NCBI GenBank assembly: GCA_013202495.1
Contig: JABMQQ010000151.1
Location: forward strand, 23,678 to 87,677
Direction: 5' to 3'
DNA: 64,000 nt
From: Fidelibacterota bacterium
GTDB lineage: Bacteria > Fidelibacterota > UBA8477 > JABMPR01
Made by a program: the position numbers and the translations under genes. Positions 15,930 to 25,312 of the stretch are shown in pieces (position 1 is the stretch's first letter; every line of letters starts with the position of its first letter). Under the pieces are notes generated by a model. The model saw nothing but the letters and a program-made list of their open reading frames with translations, made no database searches and was not told where the DNA came from.

Positions 15930-17324
15930 TCAGAGTAGTCGCCACGCCTCAGGATCGATCCCATGTTTTTGTAGCAAACGATAGGTGTTTCGCCGAGTCA
16001 TATCTGCTTCTTCAGCAATACGAGTCACATTTCCTTTATGTTTGCGAAGCAGAAATTTCAGATACCTTTGCTCTACCTTATCGATTTCACGAGTACGGGC
16101 TTGCTTAAATGACAGAGAGTCAAAATTTTCCTGGATGGGTTCCAGGGAGTGGAATTGTTCTGGGAGATGGGCACTCTGAATGACAGTATCATCGCTCAAG
16201 GCAACCAATCGCTCAATCACATTTTCTAATTCGCGGACATTTCCCGGCCAATTATAGGTTTCCAGAAGAGTGAGTGTCTCGGCTGAAAATTTGAGTTTCT
16301 TTTTGCCTGTTGTCACCATGGACTTTTTGGCGAAGTGATTTACCAAGAGTCGGATGTCACCCTTCCGTTCACGCAATGGGGGTATATGAATATGAATCAC
16401 ATTGAGTCGGTAGTACAAATCTGCACGTAATCGATCTTCACCAAGGATATTCTCAGGAGAACAATTGGTAGCTGAGATAATACGTACATTTATTGGGATC
16501 TGGAGATGCCCTCCCAATCTTCTCAATTCGCGTTCTTGAAGCACACGTAAAAATTTTGTTTGCAGGGAATGAGCCATCTCACACACTTCATCAAGAAAGA
16601 AGGTTCCAGTATTGGCATACTCGAATAAGCCAATTTTTGTTTGGTCGGCACCTGTGAAAGCACCTTTTTCATATCCAAAAAGCTCAGATTCAAAAAGATT
16701 TTCGGGAAGTGCTCCGCAATTCATTGGCACAAAGGGTTTTGCCTGCCGTTTGCTTCGCGTATGTATACTTCTTGCAATCAGTTCTTTCCCTGTCCCACTT
16801 TCACCAGTAATAAGGATATTGACATCCGTTGGAGCAACGGTTTCGATCAATTTGAATATTTTTAGCATCACATCACTTTTACTGATGATGTTTTCAAATT
16901 TGTATTTGTCTTTCAGTTGCTGTAAAAGGGATTGTCGTTCTTCTACCAGGTTTGAAAATTGCAATGCCCTGTCAATCACCACTTTGAGATGATCCGCCTC
17001 GAAGGGTTTTTCAATAAATTCATAGGCTCCAGCCTTTATACAAGCTACGGCCCGGTCGATAGTCCCATATGCTGAGATGATGATCACAGGCAGATCCTTT
17101 GCATACATGCGGATTCTTTGTAACATCTCGAGACCATCAAGGTCTGGCATTTGCAAATCACACAGCACGAGTTCAAAATTTTGGCTTTCGATGAGTTCCA
17201 ATGCATAGTGTACATCTTTTGTTGTCATGGGCTCGAAATCCAGACGGCGCAGTAGATTAGCCGTTGCTTCTAAGAAATCTTGTTCATCATCAATAATGAG
17301 TATGCGTGGACCTATTGGTTTCAT
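15930..17324 (-). CDS. NtrC-family sigma-54-dependent response regulator
   Basis: A 464-residue protein. A receiver domain spans residues 7-120, with acidic pocket D12-D13 and phospho-acceptor D56 (CDLQMP). The AAA+ domain has Walker A GESGTGKE, the sigma-54-contacting GAFTGA loop, FFLDEV and an R-finger region. A Fis-type helix-turn-helix lies at the C-terminus (NVTRIAEEADMTRRNTYRLL). It activates sigma-54 promoters when phosphorylated. Its ATG overlaps the kinase stop by four bases, so the pair is a two-component system. The next gene downstream is the cytochrome operon, whose upstream region has a candidate sigma-54 promoter; regulation of that operon is a strong inference. Confidence 0.92.
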   Translation of the reverse strand: MKPIGPRILIIDDEQDFLEATANLLRRLDFEPMTTKDVHYALELIESQNFELVLCDLQMPDLDGLEMLQRIRMYAKDLPVIIISAYGTIDRAVACIKAGAYEFIEKPFEADHLKVVIDRALQFSNLVEERQSLLQQLKDKYKFENIISKSDVMLKIFKLIETVAPTDVNILITGESGTGKELIARSIHTRSKRQAKPFVPMNCGALPENLFESELFGYEKGAFTGADQTKIGLFEYANTGTFFLDEVCEMAHSLQTKFLRVLQERELRRLGGHLQIPINVRIISATNCSPENILGEDRLRADLYYRLNVIHIHIPPLRERKGDIRLLVNHFAKKSMVTTGKKKLKFSAETLTLLETYNWPGNVRELENVIERLVALSDDTVIQSAHLPEQFHSLEPIQENFDSLSFKQARTREIDKVEQRYLKFLLRKHKGNVTRIAEEADMTRRNTYRLLQKHGIDPEAWRLL

Positions 17325-19069
17325 GATTTATCCGTTGGTAGATAGATTAAAAAGGTTGCTCCCTCTCCAGGTGTACTCTGTACATCGAGACGACCACTGT
17401 GTCTTTCTACAATAGATTTGGAAATTGATAATCCCAAACCAGTACCTTGTGTCCCAGGTTTATTACTCACAAAGGGTTTAAATATATTCGAAATGTCTGA
17501 TTGTTTGATGCCACTACCATTATCACTAATGGAAAGTACATTTAAGTTTTGTTGACCCAGGGATGTTTCCTCCGTGGTGCTTTTGAGATGCAAAGTGATT
17601 GTGCCTTTTGGTTCTACAAAATCAATGGCGTTATTAAGTAAATTTATAATGACCTGCTCTAGCCTCGGGCGATCAAAAATGAAAGGAGGCCAGTAATCTG
17701 GTAATTTTTTCTTCACCACAACTTGTTTTGCATTTAGACGCGGACCAACCAGGAATAAACATTCTGATATGAGGTCCAAGATGTCATTTTCCTCTGGCCT
17801 AAAAGGCATGACTCTGGAATATCCCAGTAATCTTTTGGTGTAATCTTTTATTCGATGGACCTGTTTCTTAATGATACGCATTTCACCTCGGGAATCTTCT
17901 CCAAGATTTTCATTTAGAATCATCCCATCGGCTACGGCTGAAATTATCCCCGTCGGCGTGTTTATTTCATGTGCAACTGAATCTATCAACTCTCCCAATG
18001 AGGCCAGTTTGGTTGCCTGGTCAAGTTTTTCCTGGATACGCTGCACTTCGCTAATTCGCTTTTTCGCCTGATCTGCCAGCACTCTCTTTATATTCAAATA
18101 GTAGAGAGAACCACCTGTCATGATCAAAAGGAGCAGAAATACTCCTGAAAGGATAAATATGGCAACGGAGTTTCTCAACACATCACGTACGACTGAGGGA
18201 GAGTAAGTTGAAATGGCCAGAACCCATTTTAAACCCTCATATTGAATAGGCTCATACGCCATAATTTTTTCAGGTTCACCTTCAATAAAATAATTTGCTC
18301 TTCCTGAGCCTCCTGCAATCATTTGTTCCTGTATTTTGAAGGAACTATGGCATTCGACACAATCTTCCTGAATGTCCCTGATATTGTGCAGAAGCATTTC
18401 TTCATGGCTTGGGTGATATATGAGTCGGCCCCCATCATCCATCACCCAGGCAAAATCATCTTTACCCAGTTTAAGGGGTTTGACAAATTTTTCCATTAAC
18501 CAATCAAAACTAATTAGTAACCCTATACTCCTGACCCTGGACCTCAATGTGTAATCTTTATCTATAGTCTTAGCTGGTGTGAAAATGACAAGAAAATGGT
18601 AGGGGGATTCATCAGAACCCATATTCTGTGGATATACGGGAGAGAAAATAATTTGGGATTCAATAGCCCTAATCCGACTCGGACTGATCACGTCGACAGA
18701 CAAGAGACGAAGTTCTTCTGCTACCCGATCAGAGAGTGAGTTACCCCAGGTTTTGTCGATTTTAAAACTATCATCCAGGGTGAACCAGGAGCTTATACCT
18801 TCAGTACTTAGCTGATTAGAGTGTTGTAAAACATTCACATTTTCCAGGCCAAGCTGTGAAAGCAGCTGAAGGTCATCTTCCAGATGTTCGAAATAGTTGG
18901 TCATGCTGGCCGTGGCCGTTTTGGCCATTTCTGACTGAAGCTGCTGATGATAAGAAGTAGCCTCCGACAAGGCAGTCTGGTAGAATTTTATAACCAGAAA
19001 AATAAAACTGGAAACCAACAGAATTGAAAATACGATGATAGAACTTGAGTTCAGTTTAAGCAGCCGCAT
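17321..19069 (-). CDS. Sensor histidine kinase with a CXXCH heme motif in the periplasmic sensor domain
   Basis: A 582-residue protein. An N-terminal helix (about 10-30) is followed by a periplasmic Cache-like domain (about 31-290). That domain contains DCVECH with Cys237, Cys240 and His241, a c-type heme attachment motif. A second helix (VAIFILSGVFLLLLIMTGG) follows, then a coiled segment, HisKA (SLGELIDSVAHEINTPTG) and HATPase (DNGSGIK, GTGLGLSIS). The motif suggests direct heme-based sensing of redox state, NO or O2, as proposed for periplasmic heme sensors of Geobacter (from memory). ATG 19069 is preferred to the TTG at 19084. It is paired with the NtrC-type regulator. Confidence 0.9.
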   Translation of the reverse strand: MRLLKLNSSSIIVFSILLVSSFIFLVIKFYQTALSEATSYHQQLQSEMAKTATASMTNYFEHLEDDLQLLSQLGLENVNVLQHSNQLSTEGISSWFTLDDSFKIDKTWGNSLSDRVAEELRLLSVDVISPSRIRAIESQIIFSPVYPQNMGSDESPYHFLVIFTPAKTIDKDYTLRSRVRSIGLLISFDWLMEKFVKPLKLGKDDFAWVMDDGGRLIYHPSHEEMLLHNIRDIQEDCVECHSSFKIQEQMIAGGSGRANYFIEGEPEKIMAYEPIQYEGLKWVLAISTYSPSVVRDVLRNSVAIFILSGVFLLLLIMTGGSLYYLNIKRVLADQAKKRISEVQRIQEKLDQATKLASLGELIDSVAHEINTPTGIISAVADGMILNENLGEDSRGEMRIIKKQVHRIKDYTKRLLGYSRVMPFRPEENDILDLISECLFLVGPRLNAKQVVVKKKLPDYWPPFIFDRPRLEQVIINLLNNAIDFVEPKGTITLHLKSTTEETSLGQQNLNVLSISDNGSGIKQSDISNIFKPFVSNKPGTQGTGLGLSISKSIVERHSGRLDVQSTPGEGATFLIYLPTDKS

Positions 19070-19292
19070 AACCTCTCGATGCAATTAATGTGCTATTCTC
19101 CTGCTGGATACAGGATCTTGAGTCTGGATGATCATTTTGTCTATTTCATCGAAAGTGTGATCGATGAATTTGCCTGTACCCTGTTGAAGTCTTATTGGTA
19201 TGAAACTAAGATAGGTCTGTGACACTTGCTATGGAGAAGTGCTCTCTATTCTTAAGTCTGATCTGAGTGAGGACACCTTTTGGATATTCCTG

Positions 19293-19486
19293 TCCAGGCG
19301 GCTAAGGCTCCCTGCCATACCGAACCTTGAGCCTGTCGAAAGGGTAGGCTGGTCGAAGCCAGGGGTGTTGTGGTAGCTCAGGACATTTCGAGGACCTCAA
19401 TGTCCGGCTACTACACCGGCGGCTGAGGTTCTCGAAGCCAGAGGTGTTGTGATGAGAAAGGACACTTCGACGAGCTCAGTGTCCGT
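19293..19486. repeat. Imperfect repeat pair with hairpin-forming ends (REP-like)
   Basis: A unit of about 56 bases at 19351-19406 recurs at 19430-19485, offset 79 bases. Shared blocks are TCGAAGCCAG.GGTGTTGTG and AGGACA.TTCGA.GA.CTCA.TGTCC. The hairpin arms differ in a compensatory way (GGACAT/ATGTCC in copy 1, GGACAC/GTGTCC in copy 2). A shorter related block (GGCGGCT.AGG) lies at 19296 and 19419. GAGCCTGTCGAAAGG near 19329 belongs to the same family of sequences. The region between the kinase start and 19500 otherwise shows no gene. Confidence 0.65.
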
Positions 19487-19503
19487 GAATCGATAAATCT
19501 AGA

Positions 19504-19535
19504 CAAAAAAAGAGGCCACCCAATTGGGTGGCCTC
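19504..19535 (-). terminator. Rho-independent terminator of the collagen-like cytochrome gene
   Basis: A 10-bp perfect stem (GAGGCCACCC with GGGTGGCCTC) and an AATT loop span 19512-19535. On the minus strand it is followed by seven T. It lies 26 bases past the stop codon. Confidence 0.92.
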
Positions 19536-19560
19536 TTTTCTAAAAGCAACAATCTATTAT

Positions 19561-20628
19561 TTAATCAAGGCCAAGATTGAATTCAGCACCAGTCAACAGA
19601 GTGTTGAAGTAACCAGGATTGTGTACACCATGGCTATGATCTTCATAAACCACCATATAGTTCCAGAATGCTTTAAACTCATCTTCTGTTACAACACCGA
19701 CATGTGGATGATATTCTCCATCTTCCTCAGCAAGTGCACCAGCTGTGACCAATGCATCGGCAATAGCGGTCAGACGTACGCTAACAGCATCCTGTTTTTC
19801 TGTCAGGTATGCAGCGATGTCTGTTACTGTTGAGTGACAGGCGACAGTACAGTTTTCCAGATTGGGAACAAAGGAGTGTCCACCCTCAGTTGCTGTTGCG
19901 TCACCCATATGACAGCTAACACAACCAACAGATGTGTGTGTACCCTCTGAACTAGCTCCATATCCACTCATACCTTTGAGTGTATTGGTCTGTGGTCCAT
20001 GGTGTGGTCCAGCATGGCTGCTATTGATATAAACAGATCCGTCTGGAACAACAAAATCAAGAGAATCATTGCCATTTACATCATCAGTCCATACAGAGTC
20101 AATTGCTTCATAATATGCATAGCCTCTTCTGGATTGGTGACAATTGGCGCATAAGTTGGAAGCACTGCCAAAATCTACAACTGTACCATCTTCAATCATG
20201 GTAACTGCAGCACTTGTTTGCAGTGGTGCACTAATACCTTCTTCAAGGGATCCGTGATTTCCATGACAGGTTCCACATGACCAAGCGGATGGGTAAGCAA
20301 TATTTTCGCCACCATATCCAGCGAGATAATCCATGAATCCTTCACTTGAATGACAACGGGCACAACTTCCACGACCACCAGCATAACCGACATAGTTACC
20401 AGCTGAATGACCAGATAAGGCAAATAGTCCATTTACAGAATCCATGTTGTCCTGTGTGTGACAGGTTAGGCAAGAGACATTACCATCGACTCCATCAACA
20501 CCATCGGTTCCATTAGCACCAGCGGCACCAGCGGCACCATCTTCGCCAGCAGGACCTTCACAACTAACTGTAAACATCACCATCAGGGCTAAAACCAGGA
20601 TAGCGAACAGGTTGATTTTTTTACTCAT
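19561..20628 (-). CDS. Multiheme c-type lipoprotein with a collagen-like segment
   Basis: A 355-residue protein. The signal ends in a lipobox (MVMFTVSC, Cys 23). Residues 24-48 are Gly-X-Y repeats (GPAGEDGAAGAAGANG and further). The heme region has five CXXCH motifs (CLTCH, CARCH, CGTCH, CANCH, CVSCH) and one CX3CH (CTVACH). The last 100 residues have no heme but contain several His. A good GGAGG precedes ATG 20628. It is monocistronic, with its own terminator. A lipid-anchored, stalked multiheme protein suggests an outer-membrane or surface electron-transfer role; this is inference. It is encoded just upstream of the heme kinase gene. Confidence 0.85.
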   Translation of the reverse strand: MSKKINLFAILVLALMVMFTVSCEGPAGEDGAAGAAGANGTDGVDGVDGNVSCLTCHTQDNMDSVNGLFALSGHSAGNYVGYAGGRGSCARCHSSEGFMDYLAGYGGENIAYPSAWSCGTCHGNHGSLEEGISAPLQTSAAVTMIEDGTVVDFGSASNLCANCHQSRRGYAYYEAIDSVWTDDVNGNDSLDFVVPDGSVYINSSHAGPHHGPQTNTLKGMSGYGASSEGTHTSVGCVSCHMGDATATEGGHSFVPNLENCTVACHSTVTDIAAYLTEKQDAVSVRLTAIADALVTAGALAEEDGEYHPHVGVVTEDEFKAFWNYMVVYEDHSHGVHNPGYFNTLLTGAEFNLGLD

Positions 20629-21187
20629 TTCTTTCCTCCATGTTAACTTCTATTGTTAATTTCATTCATTCTTACGTTTGAGAAACAACTTCTAAGCATT
20701 CCTATATATTGGAATATCTTGATGATAATAATAGTCATTATCGGCAAGTAATTATTCTAAAAAAAACCCACCAAAGGATTAACTGTCAAAGGATAGACTG
20801 TTTTCAGTTGCGGGTTGCATGCTCTAGCTTGAGAAAAATCTATCAAAATCAATTTCAGGGCGGTAAGACGTGCAGTAGATTCTCGCAAAAAGAATGCCAC
20901 CACAACGGTTAAAACACAATATGTGCCTTTGTAAAACACTCCCTAATTTAGAAAAATCCTTTTGAACATTGAAATATATGGAGAGTGTTTCTAATTGCAA
21001 CATGGTAGTAATTGTAAACAATTCTCATCCACTGATGCGCGCTGATTGGCATCCCTTCATTACTACTCAATAATCAACACTTTAGCAAATCATGATCTTA
21101 TTTGTATCATACTTCCTCAACATTAAAAAACTTTCATATAAGGATTTTGATCACTTTCTTTGGATCAGAATGAATCGTGCTTAAAGC
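20629..21187. other. Long intergenic region upstream of the collagen-like cytochrome gene
   Basis: About 560 AT-rich bases between two minus-strand genes. Small frames here (for example 20709-20912) lack ribosome binding sites and overlap each other on both strands, so I call none. GCCGATAA on the minus strand near 20740 recalls a sigma-28 -10 element, but no matching -35 is present. Nothing else recognised. Confidence 0.5.
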
Positions 21188-22168
21188 TTATTCTCCAGGA
21201 TAGGTAAGCTTGATATTCCGACGAATCTGATCCATGGTTTCCATTATTTCAATGGTTTCTTCCAGGGGCATGAGAGGATGTTCAATCCTTTCCAGGTCCA
21301 GCATTTCCATGACCGCCTCTGCTTCATATTGGTAAGCATTTGAAGTGTAGGGTGTATCAATCTCAATCATTTCCTGTCCCTGCTCATGGATGGTAATTTT
21401 TTCGGGTCGAATGATCATTCCATGTATTTCCAAAAACCCCCTGGAGCCGTGCAGAGTCGCATTGTTCTTGGTTAAATACCGGGCTGAACAACCTAATTCA
21501 GCAATAGCTCCAGATGTGTAGCCAAATAACATGGAGACCTGATCGTCTACTCCAGTATCATATAGGTGAGACATGCTTTTTATCTCAGAAGGCTTACCCA
21601 GGAAAGCAGAAGCGAGAGCAATGGGATATACTCCAAGATCCAATAGGGCTCCCCCTCCCAGATCTCGATTATAGATGCGGTGTTCTGACCCAACATCGAA
21701 ACGAAATGACAAATCTGCTTTAAAATGTAGTAATTCTCCTAAGCGTTCTTCCTTTAGCAGATCATTCACAACCTGAAACCAGGGCTGGAAACGATTCCAC
21801 ATCGCGTCCATGAGAAACAAATTTTTACGACGTGCCAATGCAACTAGTTCACGAGCTTCGGCCGCATTAATGGTGAAGGGTTTTTCGCAGAGGACGTGTT
21901 TGCCCCCAGTCAAGGCATCCCGAACATTTTGAAAATGGAAATTATGGGGTGTACCGATATAGACAACATCCACCTCAGGATCAGCATATACGGCTTCATA
22001 TGAATCATAAGCGTGGGAAATCTGCCATTTCTCAGCGAAGCGATCTGCAGTGGCTTGATTTCGTGAACCAACAGCATAAATTATGGCCTGGTCAAGAGTG
22101 GTCAGGCCCTCAGCGAATAAATTGGAAATGGTACCGGTTCCAATAATACCCCAATTGTACTTTTTCAA
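21188..22168 (-). CDS. Gfo/Idh/MocA-family NAD(P)-dependent oxidoreductase
   Basis: A 326-residue cytoplasmic protein. The Rossmann motif is GIIGTGTISNLFAEGL at residues 7-22. VVYIGTPHNFHFQ and the EKP motif (CEKPFTINAAEA) follow, and GGALLDLGVYPI begins the C-terminal substrate domain. Length and order match the family, which includes trans-dihydrodiol and glucose-fructose oxidoreductase-like enzymes. The substrate is probably a sugar or cyclitol, but this cannot be fixed from sequence. It stands alone: the 5-prime flank is the long intergenic region's opposite end, and the next upstream gene ends 124 bases away beyond a terminator. Confidence 0.9.
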   Translation of the reverse strand: MKKYNWGIIGTGTISNLFAEGLTTLDQAIIYAVGSRNQATADRFAEKWQISHAYDSYEAVYADPEVDVVYIGTPHNFHFQNVRDALTGGKHVLCEKPFTINAAEARELVALARRKNLFLMDAMWNRFQPWFQVVNDLLKEERLGELLHFKADLSFRFDVGSEHRIYNRDLGGGALLDLGVYPIALASAFLGKPSEIKSMSHLYDTGVDDQVSMLFGYTSGAIAELGCSARYLTKNNATLHGSRGFLEIHGMIIRPEKITIHEQGQEMIEIDTPYTSNAYQYEAEAVMEMLDLERIEHPLMPLEETIEIMETMDQIRRNIKLTYPGE

Positions 22169-22228
22169 TTCTTACCCCTATTGTTTATATAGGATAAAAC
22201 TAAACCATCATATCCACAGGGGAAGATA

Positions 22229-22255
22229 AAAAATGAGAGGCCAGCAAAGCTGGCC
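22229..22255 (-). terminator. Rho-independent terminator after the DUF5916 gene
   Basis: A GGCCAGC/GCTGGCC stem with a 3-base loop at 22239-22255. On the minus strand it is followed by TCTCATTTTTT. It separates the DUF5916 gene from the Gfo/Idh/MocA gene. Confidence 0.8.
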
Positions 22256-22291
22256 CCCCTATCGTATTCCTAAAGGTCTGTTAGAGCAGGG

Positions 22292-24967
22292 TTATTGCCC
22301 AAACCAATAAGACAGTTTTAAAGCAAAAATATCATCTGCTTCAGATTTCAAAAGTCTATCGAAATCTTGTGCAAAATCAAAGACTCCTTGATTTTCATAG
22401 TTTGATCCGTTGTGCGTCCAAACAAAAAACATGGTAGAACCTGGTGAAAACTCCCAGCGAAGAACAAGGGTTCCAATCAATGCTTTGTAGTTAAAATCAG
22501 GATTATACAGCGTGAAGGCATCTTCATCACTGCCACCAGTTGGGTCAATGACAAAGTTTTCATCAATGGTTGATCCTTCTTCACCATAGACCAGGAACTC
22601 ATTGGATTCAGGACGCTTGTACTCCTTGAATCCTGAGTAGTCACCCACGGCAAAAAATGGCTGAAAATAACCTTCCAGCGTAAATTGTGGGGTAATTGGA
22701 AAATCAATACGGATATCTGCTGAGGTGATCGTCTGGTCCAGCTGTGAGACGACATAACGTTTGCCGAACATTTGCGTATTTGCTGGATCATCAATGGTTT
22801 CTATGTACTGAGCCATTTCTGTATCCCAAAAAATGGCAGGACCAAATGATAGGTTAAGCCTGTCTCCTATCTTCATATTAACATGCATAGATAAACCTGT
22901 TTCTTGACCACCATCATCTTCAGATCCATAGTTATAAGACCAATTAAATGATAAATTTTTTCGGTAATCAGAACTAAGATTTCCGCTGAAAAAGGCTTCA
23001 CCGGGCTCAAGAACTCTAGGTCCACCCCTCAAGTTGTTATTGCTCATATTCTCAAGGGCATATCCCCCATCTGCATGGATATTCCAAAAATTAACAAACC
23101 GAACTTGTCCCATCCCAAAAAACACATCAGAGATTTTAACCCAGTCAAAATCATGATTATTAGCATAAATGACACTTGCATTGGCTGACCGGATATACTG
23201 TCCTCGATCTAACCAGCGGTAACCTAACATAATGTGTTTGTTAATCACATCTGTTGAGCCTGTCAGACCAAGATCATTGGATTCAAAACCGGGTGATATC
23301 CACCCGAGAGCCGCATTAAAAGTGACGGTCCCAGCCTCTTTGTTAAGTTTAATTCTTCCAGCATGACCGGATAGTGATGTCGCGTTTGTGTCAAGCTTCA
23401 CATGGACAGCATCTGGACGTTGAAAATAATGACTGGAATTATTTTGAAGATCAAATATTCTTGATTCTGTGCCATTGACCTGTGAAAATCCTCCCCAACC
23501 ACCAAGCGCCCAATCTCGATTCTCACCGAGAAAAGCCCAACCATCTATACCAAGTCCAAGTCCTTTTTCAGACAGAAGATCAGCTGATTCGTGCTGATCA
23601 TCAAAATCACCAAGAAGCTCAACACCATCCATAATGCGATGGGTGTAGGTACCCATAAATCCCAAACCATATCGCCCATCATCAAACTCTTTTAAGGAGC
23701 GTAACACGTTGTAGGAAGTGTATGGTTCAACCTGCTCATCTATGATTTTGCTATTCTCATAATAATGGGCATACTCTCGATTTGTCAACGCAGTTAATCC
23801 ACCCACTGACCAATTATCACCAACCTTACCACTAATCTTCGCTGCTCCGAGAATCCGTGTATTGGACGGTTGATCCAATGAATCAGCGTCAATTGAATAC
23901 TTGTAACCCTGAGGTGGTCGTCCGATTCGACGACTATAAAAAAACCTGGGTTCACCAAAATTAATCCCAATGTTGTTGGTGGGACCGCCATTGCCAAAAT
24001 TGAATATGCTACGCCCCTCTAGAAAAAAAGGTCGCTTTTCAGAATAGTATGTTTCATGATCACTAAGATTGATTGAAGATGGATCAGCTTCGACTTGACC
24101 AAAATCCGGATTGATAGTAGCGTCTACAGTCAAATTAGCACCAATCCCCAATTTGATATCCGCTCCGACTCCAAAATCACTGTCCTTGCCCTCTATGAAT
24201 GTATTGTCCTTACTGTTGGGCAGATTGCTTGCACTAGCAGTTACATAAGGCATATATTCTCTGCGTTTTGGAGGGTGGATATTTCGAATTTCAGTGAGAT
24301 CAGCAGTCCGACTCATAGCACCACTCTCGTTAAGGGGGAAATAAACAAAGTAATCCCACTCACCCGCGCGTTGGATATAACGTGTAGGAAGGATTCCCCA
24401 TACATACTCTTCTTTTTCACTAAATCTCAATTGAGAGAGAGGGATACGCATTTCAGCAGTCCAACCTTTATCATCTATTGTGGTCTTTCCTTCCCAGATG
24501 CCGTCCCAGGAATCATCGGTCCAACTATCGTTGAAATACACTTCATCCCTCATGGATCCAGCAGGATTAATCTGAAATGAAAAGCCTGATCGCTTATCAT
24601 GATATGAATCTATTATGACTTCAAAAATGTCTGAATTGAGATAGGCATCCCGGCGCCCAATTCTTCCAACAACAGAGTCAGGGCTCGTATCCCACATGCG
24701 TGCTCCCACGTAGATGGCTGCATCGTCATAAGCAATCCACATATCTGTTTTCTGTGAAGCTTTGGCACCATTAAAGGGTTCGTACTGAATAAAGTCTGAA
24801 TAGCTGGTACCGAGATACAGAGTCTCGTCCAGACGACCATCAATTTTGAGTGGTTCTGAAATTCTGGCAGCTTTGACTTCACGCTCTCTATAATTGTTTG
24901 GATCGTAAGGTTCTTCATAGGCCAACAAGCCTGCAATAATGCTAAAAAAGATGATAGTATATTTCAT
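22292..24967 (-). CDS. DUF5916 outer-membrane protein with N-terminal carbohydrate-binding-like domain
   Basis: An 891-residue exported protein (signal MKYTIIFFSIIAGLLA). Residues of about 25-210 form a family 9 carbohydrate-binding/DOMON-like beta-sandwich (LKIDGRLDETLYLGTSYSDF, IYVGARMWD, SDIFEVIIDSYHD). The rest has the DUF5916 signature (FGQVEADPSSINLS, EKRPFFLEG, RRIGRPPQG) and alternating strands to a terminal aromatic (KLSYWFGQ), as in an outer-membrane beta-barrel. DUF5916 proteins are common in FCB bacteria and their function is unknown. ATG 24967 gives a clean signal peptide. Monocistronic. Confidence 0.88.
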   Translation of the reverse strand: MKYTIIFFSIIAGLLAYEEPYDPNNYREREVKAARISEPLKIDGRLDETLYLGTSYSDFIQYEPFNGAKASQKTDMWIAYDDAAIYVGARMWDTSPDSVVGRIGRRDAYLNSDIFEVIIDSYHDKRSGFSFQINPAGSMRDEVYFNDSWTDDSWDGIWEGKTTIDDKGWTAEMRIPLSQLRFSEKEEYVWGILPTRYIQRAGEWDYFVYFPLNESGAMSRTADLTEIRNIHPPKRREYMPYVTASASNLPNSKDNTFIEGKDSDFGVGADIKLGIGANLTVDATINPDFGQVEADPSSINLSDHETYYSEKRPFFLEGRSIFNFGNGGPTNNIGINFGEPRFFYSRRIGRPPQGYKYSIDADSLDQPSNTRILGAAKISGKVGDNWSVGGLTALTNREYAHYYENSKIIDEQVEPYTSYNVLRSLKEFDDGRYGLGFMGTYTHRIMDGVELLGDFDDQHESADLLSEKGLGLGIDGWAFLGENRDWALGGWGGFSQVNGTESRIFDLQNNSSHYFQRPDAVHVKLDTNATSLSGHAGRIKLNKEAGTVTFNAALGWISPGFESNDLGLTGSTDVINKHIMLGYRWLDRGQYIRSANASVIYANNHDFDWVKISDVFFGMGQVRFVNFWNIHADGGYALENMSNNNLRGGPRVLEPGEAFFSGNLSSDYRKNLSFNWSYNYGSEDDGGQETGLSMHVNMKIGDRLNLSFGPAIFWDTEMAQYIETIDDPANTQMFGKRYVVSQLDQTITSADIRIDFPITPQFTLEGYFQPFFAVGDYSGFKEYKRPESNEFLVYGEEGSTIDENFVIDPTGGSDEDAFTLYNPDFNYKALIGTLVLRWEFSPGSTMFFVWTHNGSNYENQGVFDFAQDFDRLLKSEADDIFALKLSYWFGQ

Positions 24968-25312
24968 GATAGCCCCAATGTGTGTGTTCGGTGTCAATAG
25001 CTTTTCAGGATCAATAATGCCGCGACCGCACAGGTGTCATGTATGTGAGATCATCATGATCCAAACCAGTATTAATGACTGCATAGTCAGTTCTGTCTAT
25101 GAGAATCATGAGTCATATAAAGTCAATCCATATGCCAGCTACACCCAGGAATGCTTATATACAATATATACAGGTAGATACATTCACTATACCGACTCTC
25201 TCCTAACACAAAAAGGCATCAATTTGATTCATATCTATATGGAATTGATATATTCCCCAACTGGACCATAATTGCGAGTTGAGGGTATTAAGTGATTTTT
25301 GGAATGATTAAG
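24968..25312. other. Intergenic region between two outer-membrane protein genes
   Basis: About 345 AT-rich bases on the upstream side of the DUF5916 gene. It must contain that gene's promoter, but I see no clear -35/-10 pair, terminator or repeat. Confidence 0.5.

Noticed and set aside
20735-20760. GCCGATAA as a possible sigma-28 -10 element upstream of the collagen-like cytochrome
   Set aside because: No TAAA-type -35 at the required 15-base spacing.
20709-21021. Overlapping small frames on both strands in the 560-base gap
   Set aside because: They contradict each other, lack ribosome binding sites and have biased, random-looking composition.
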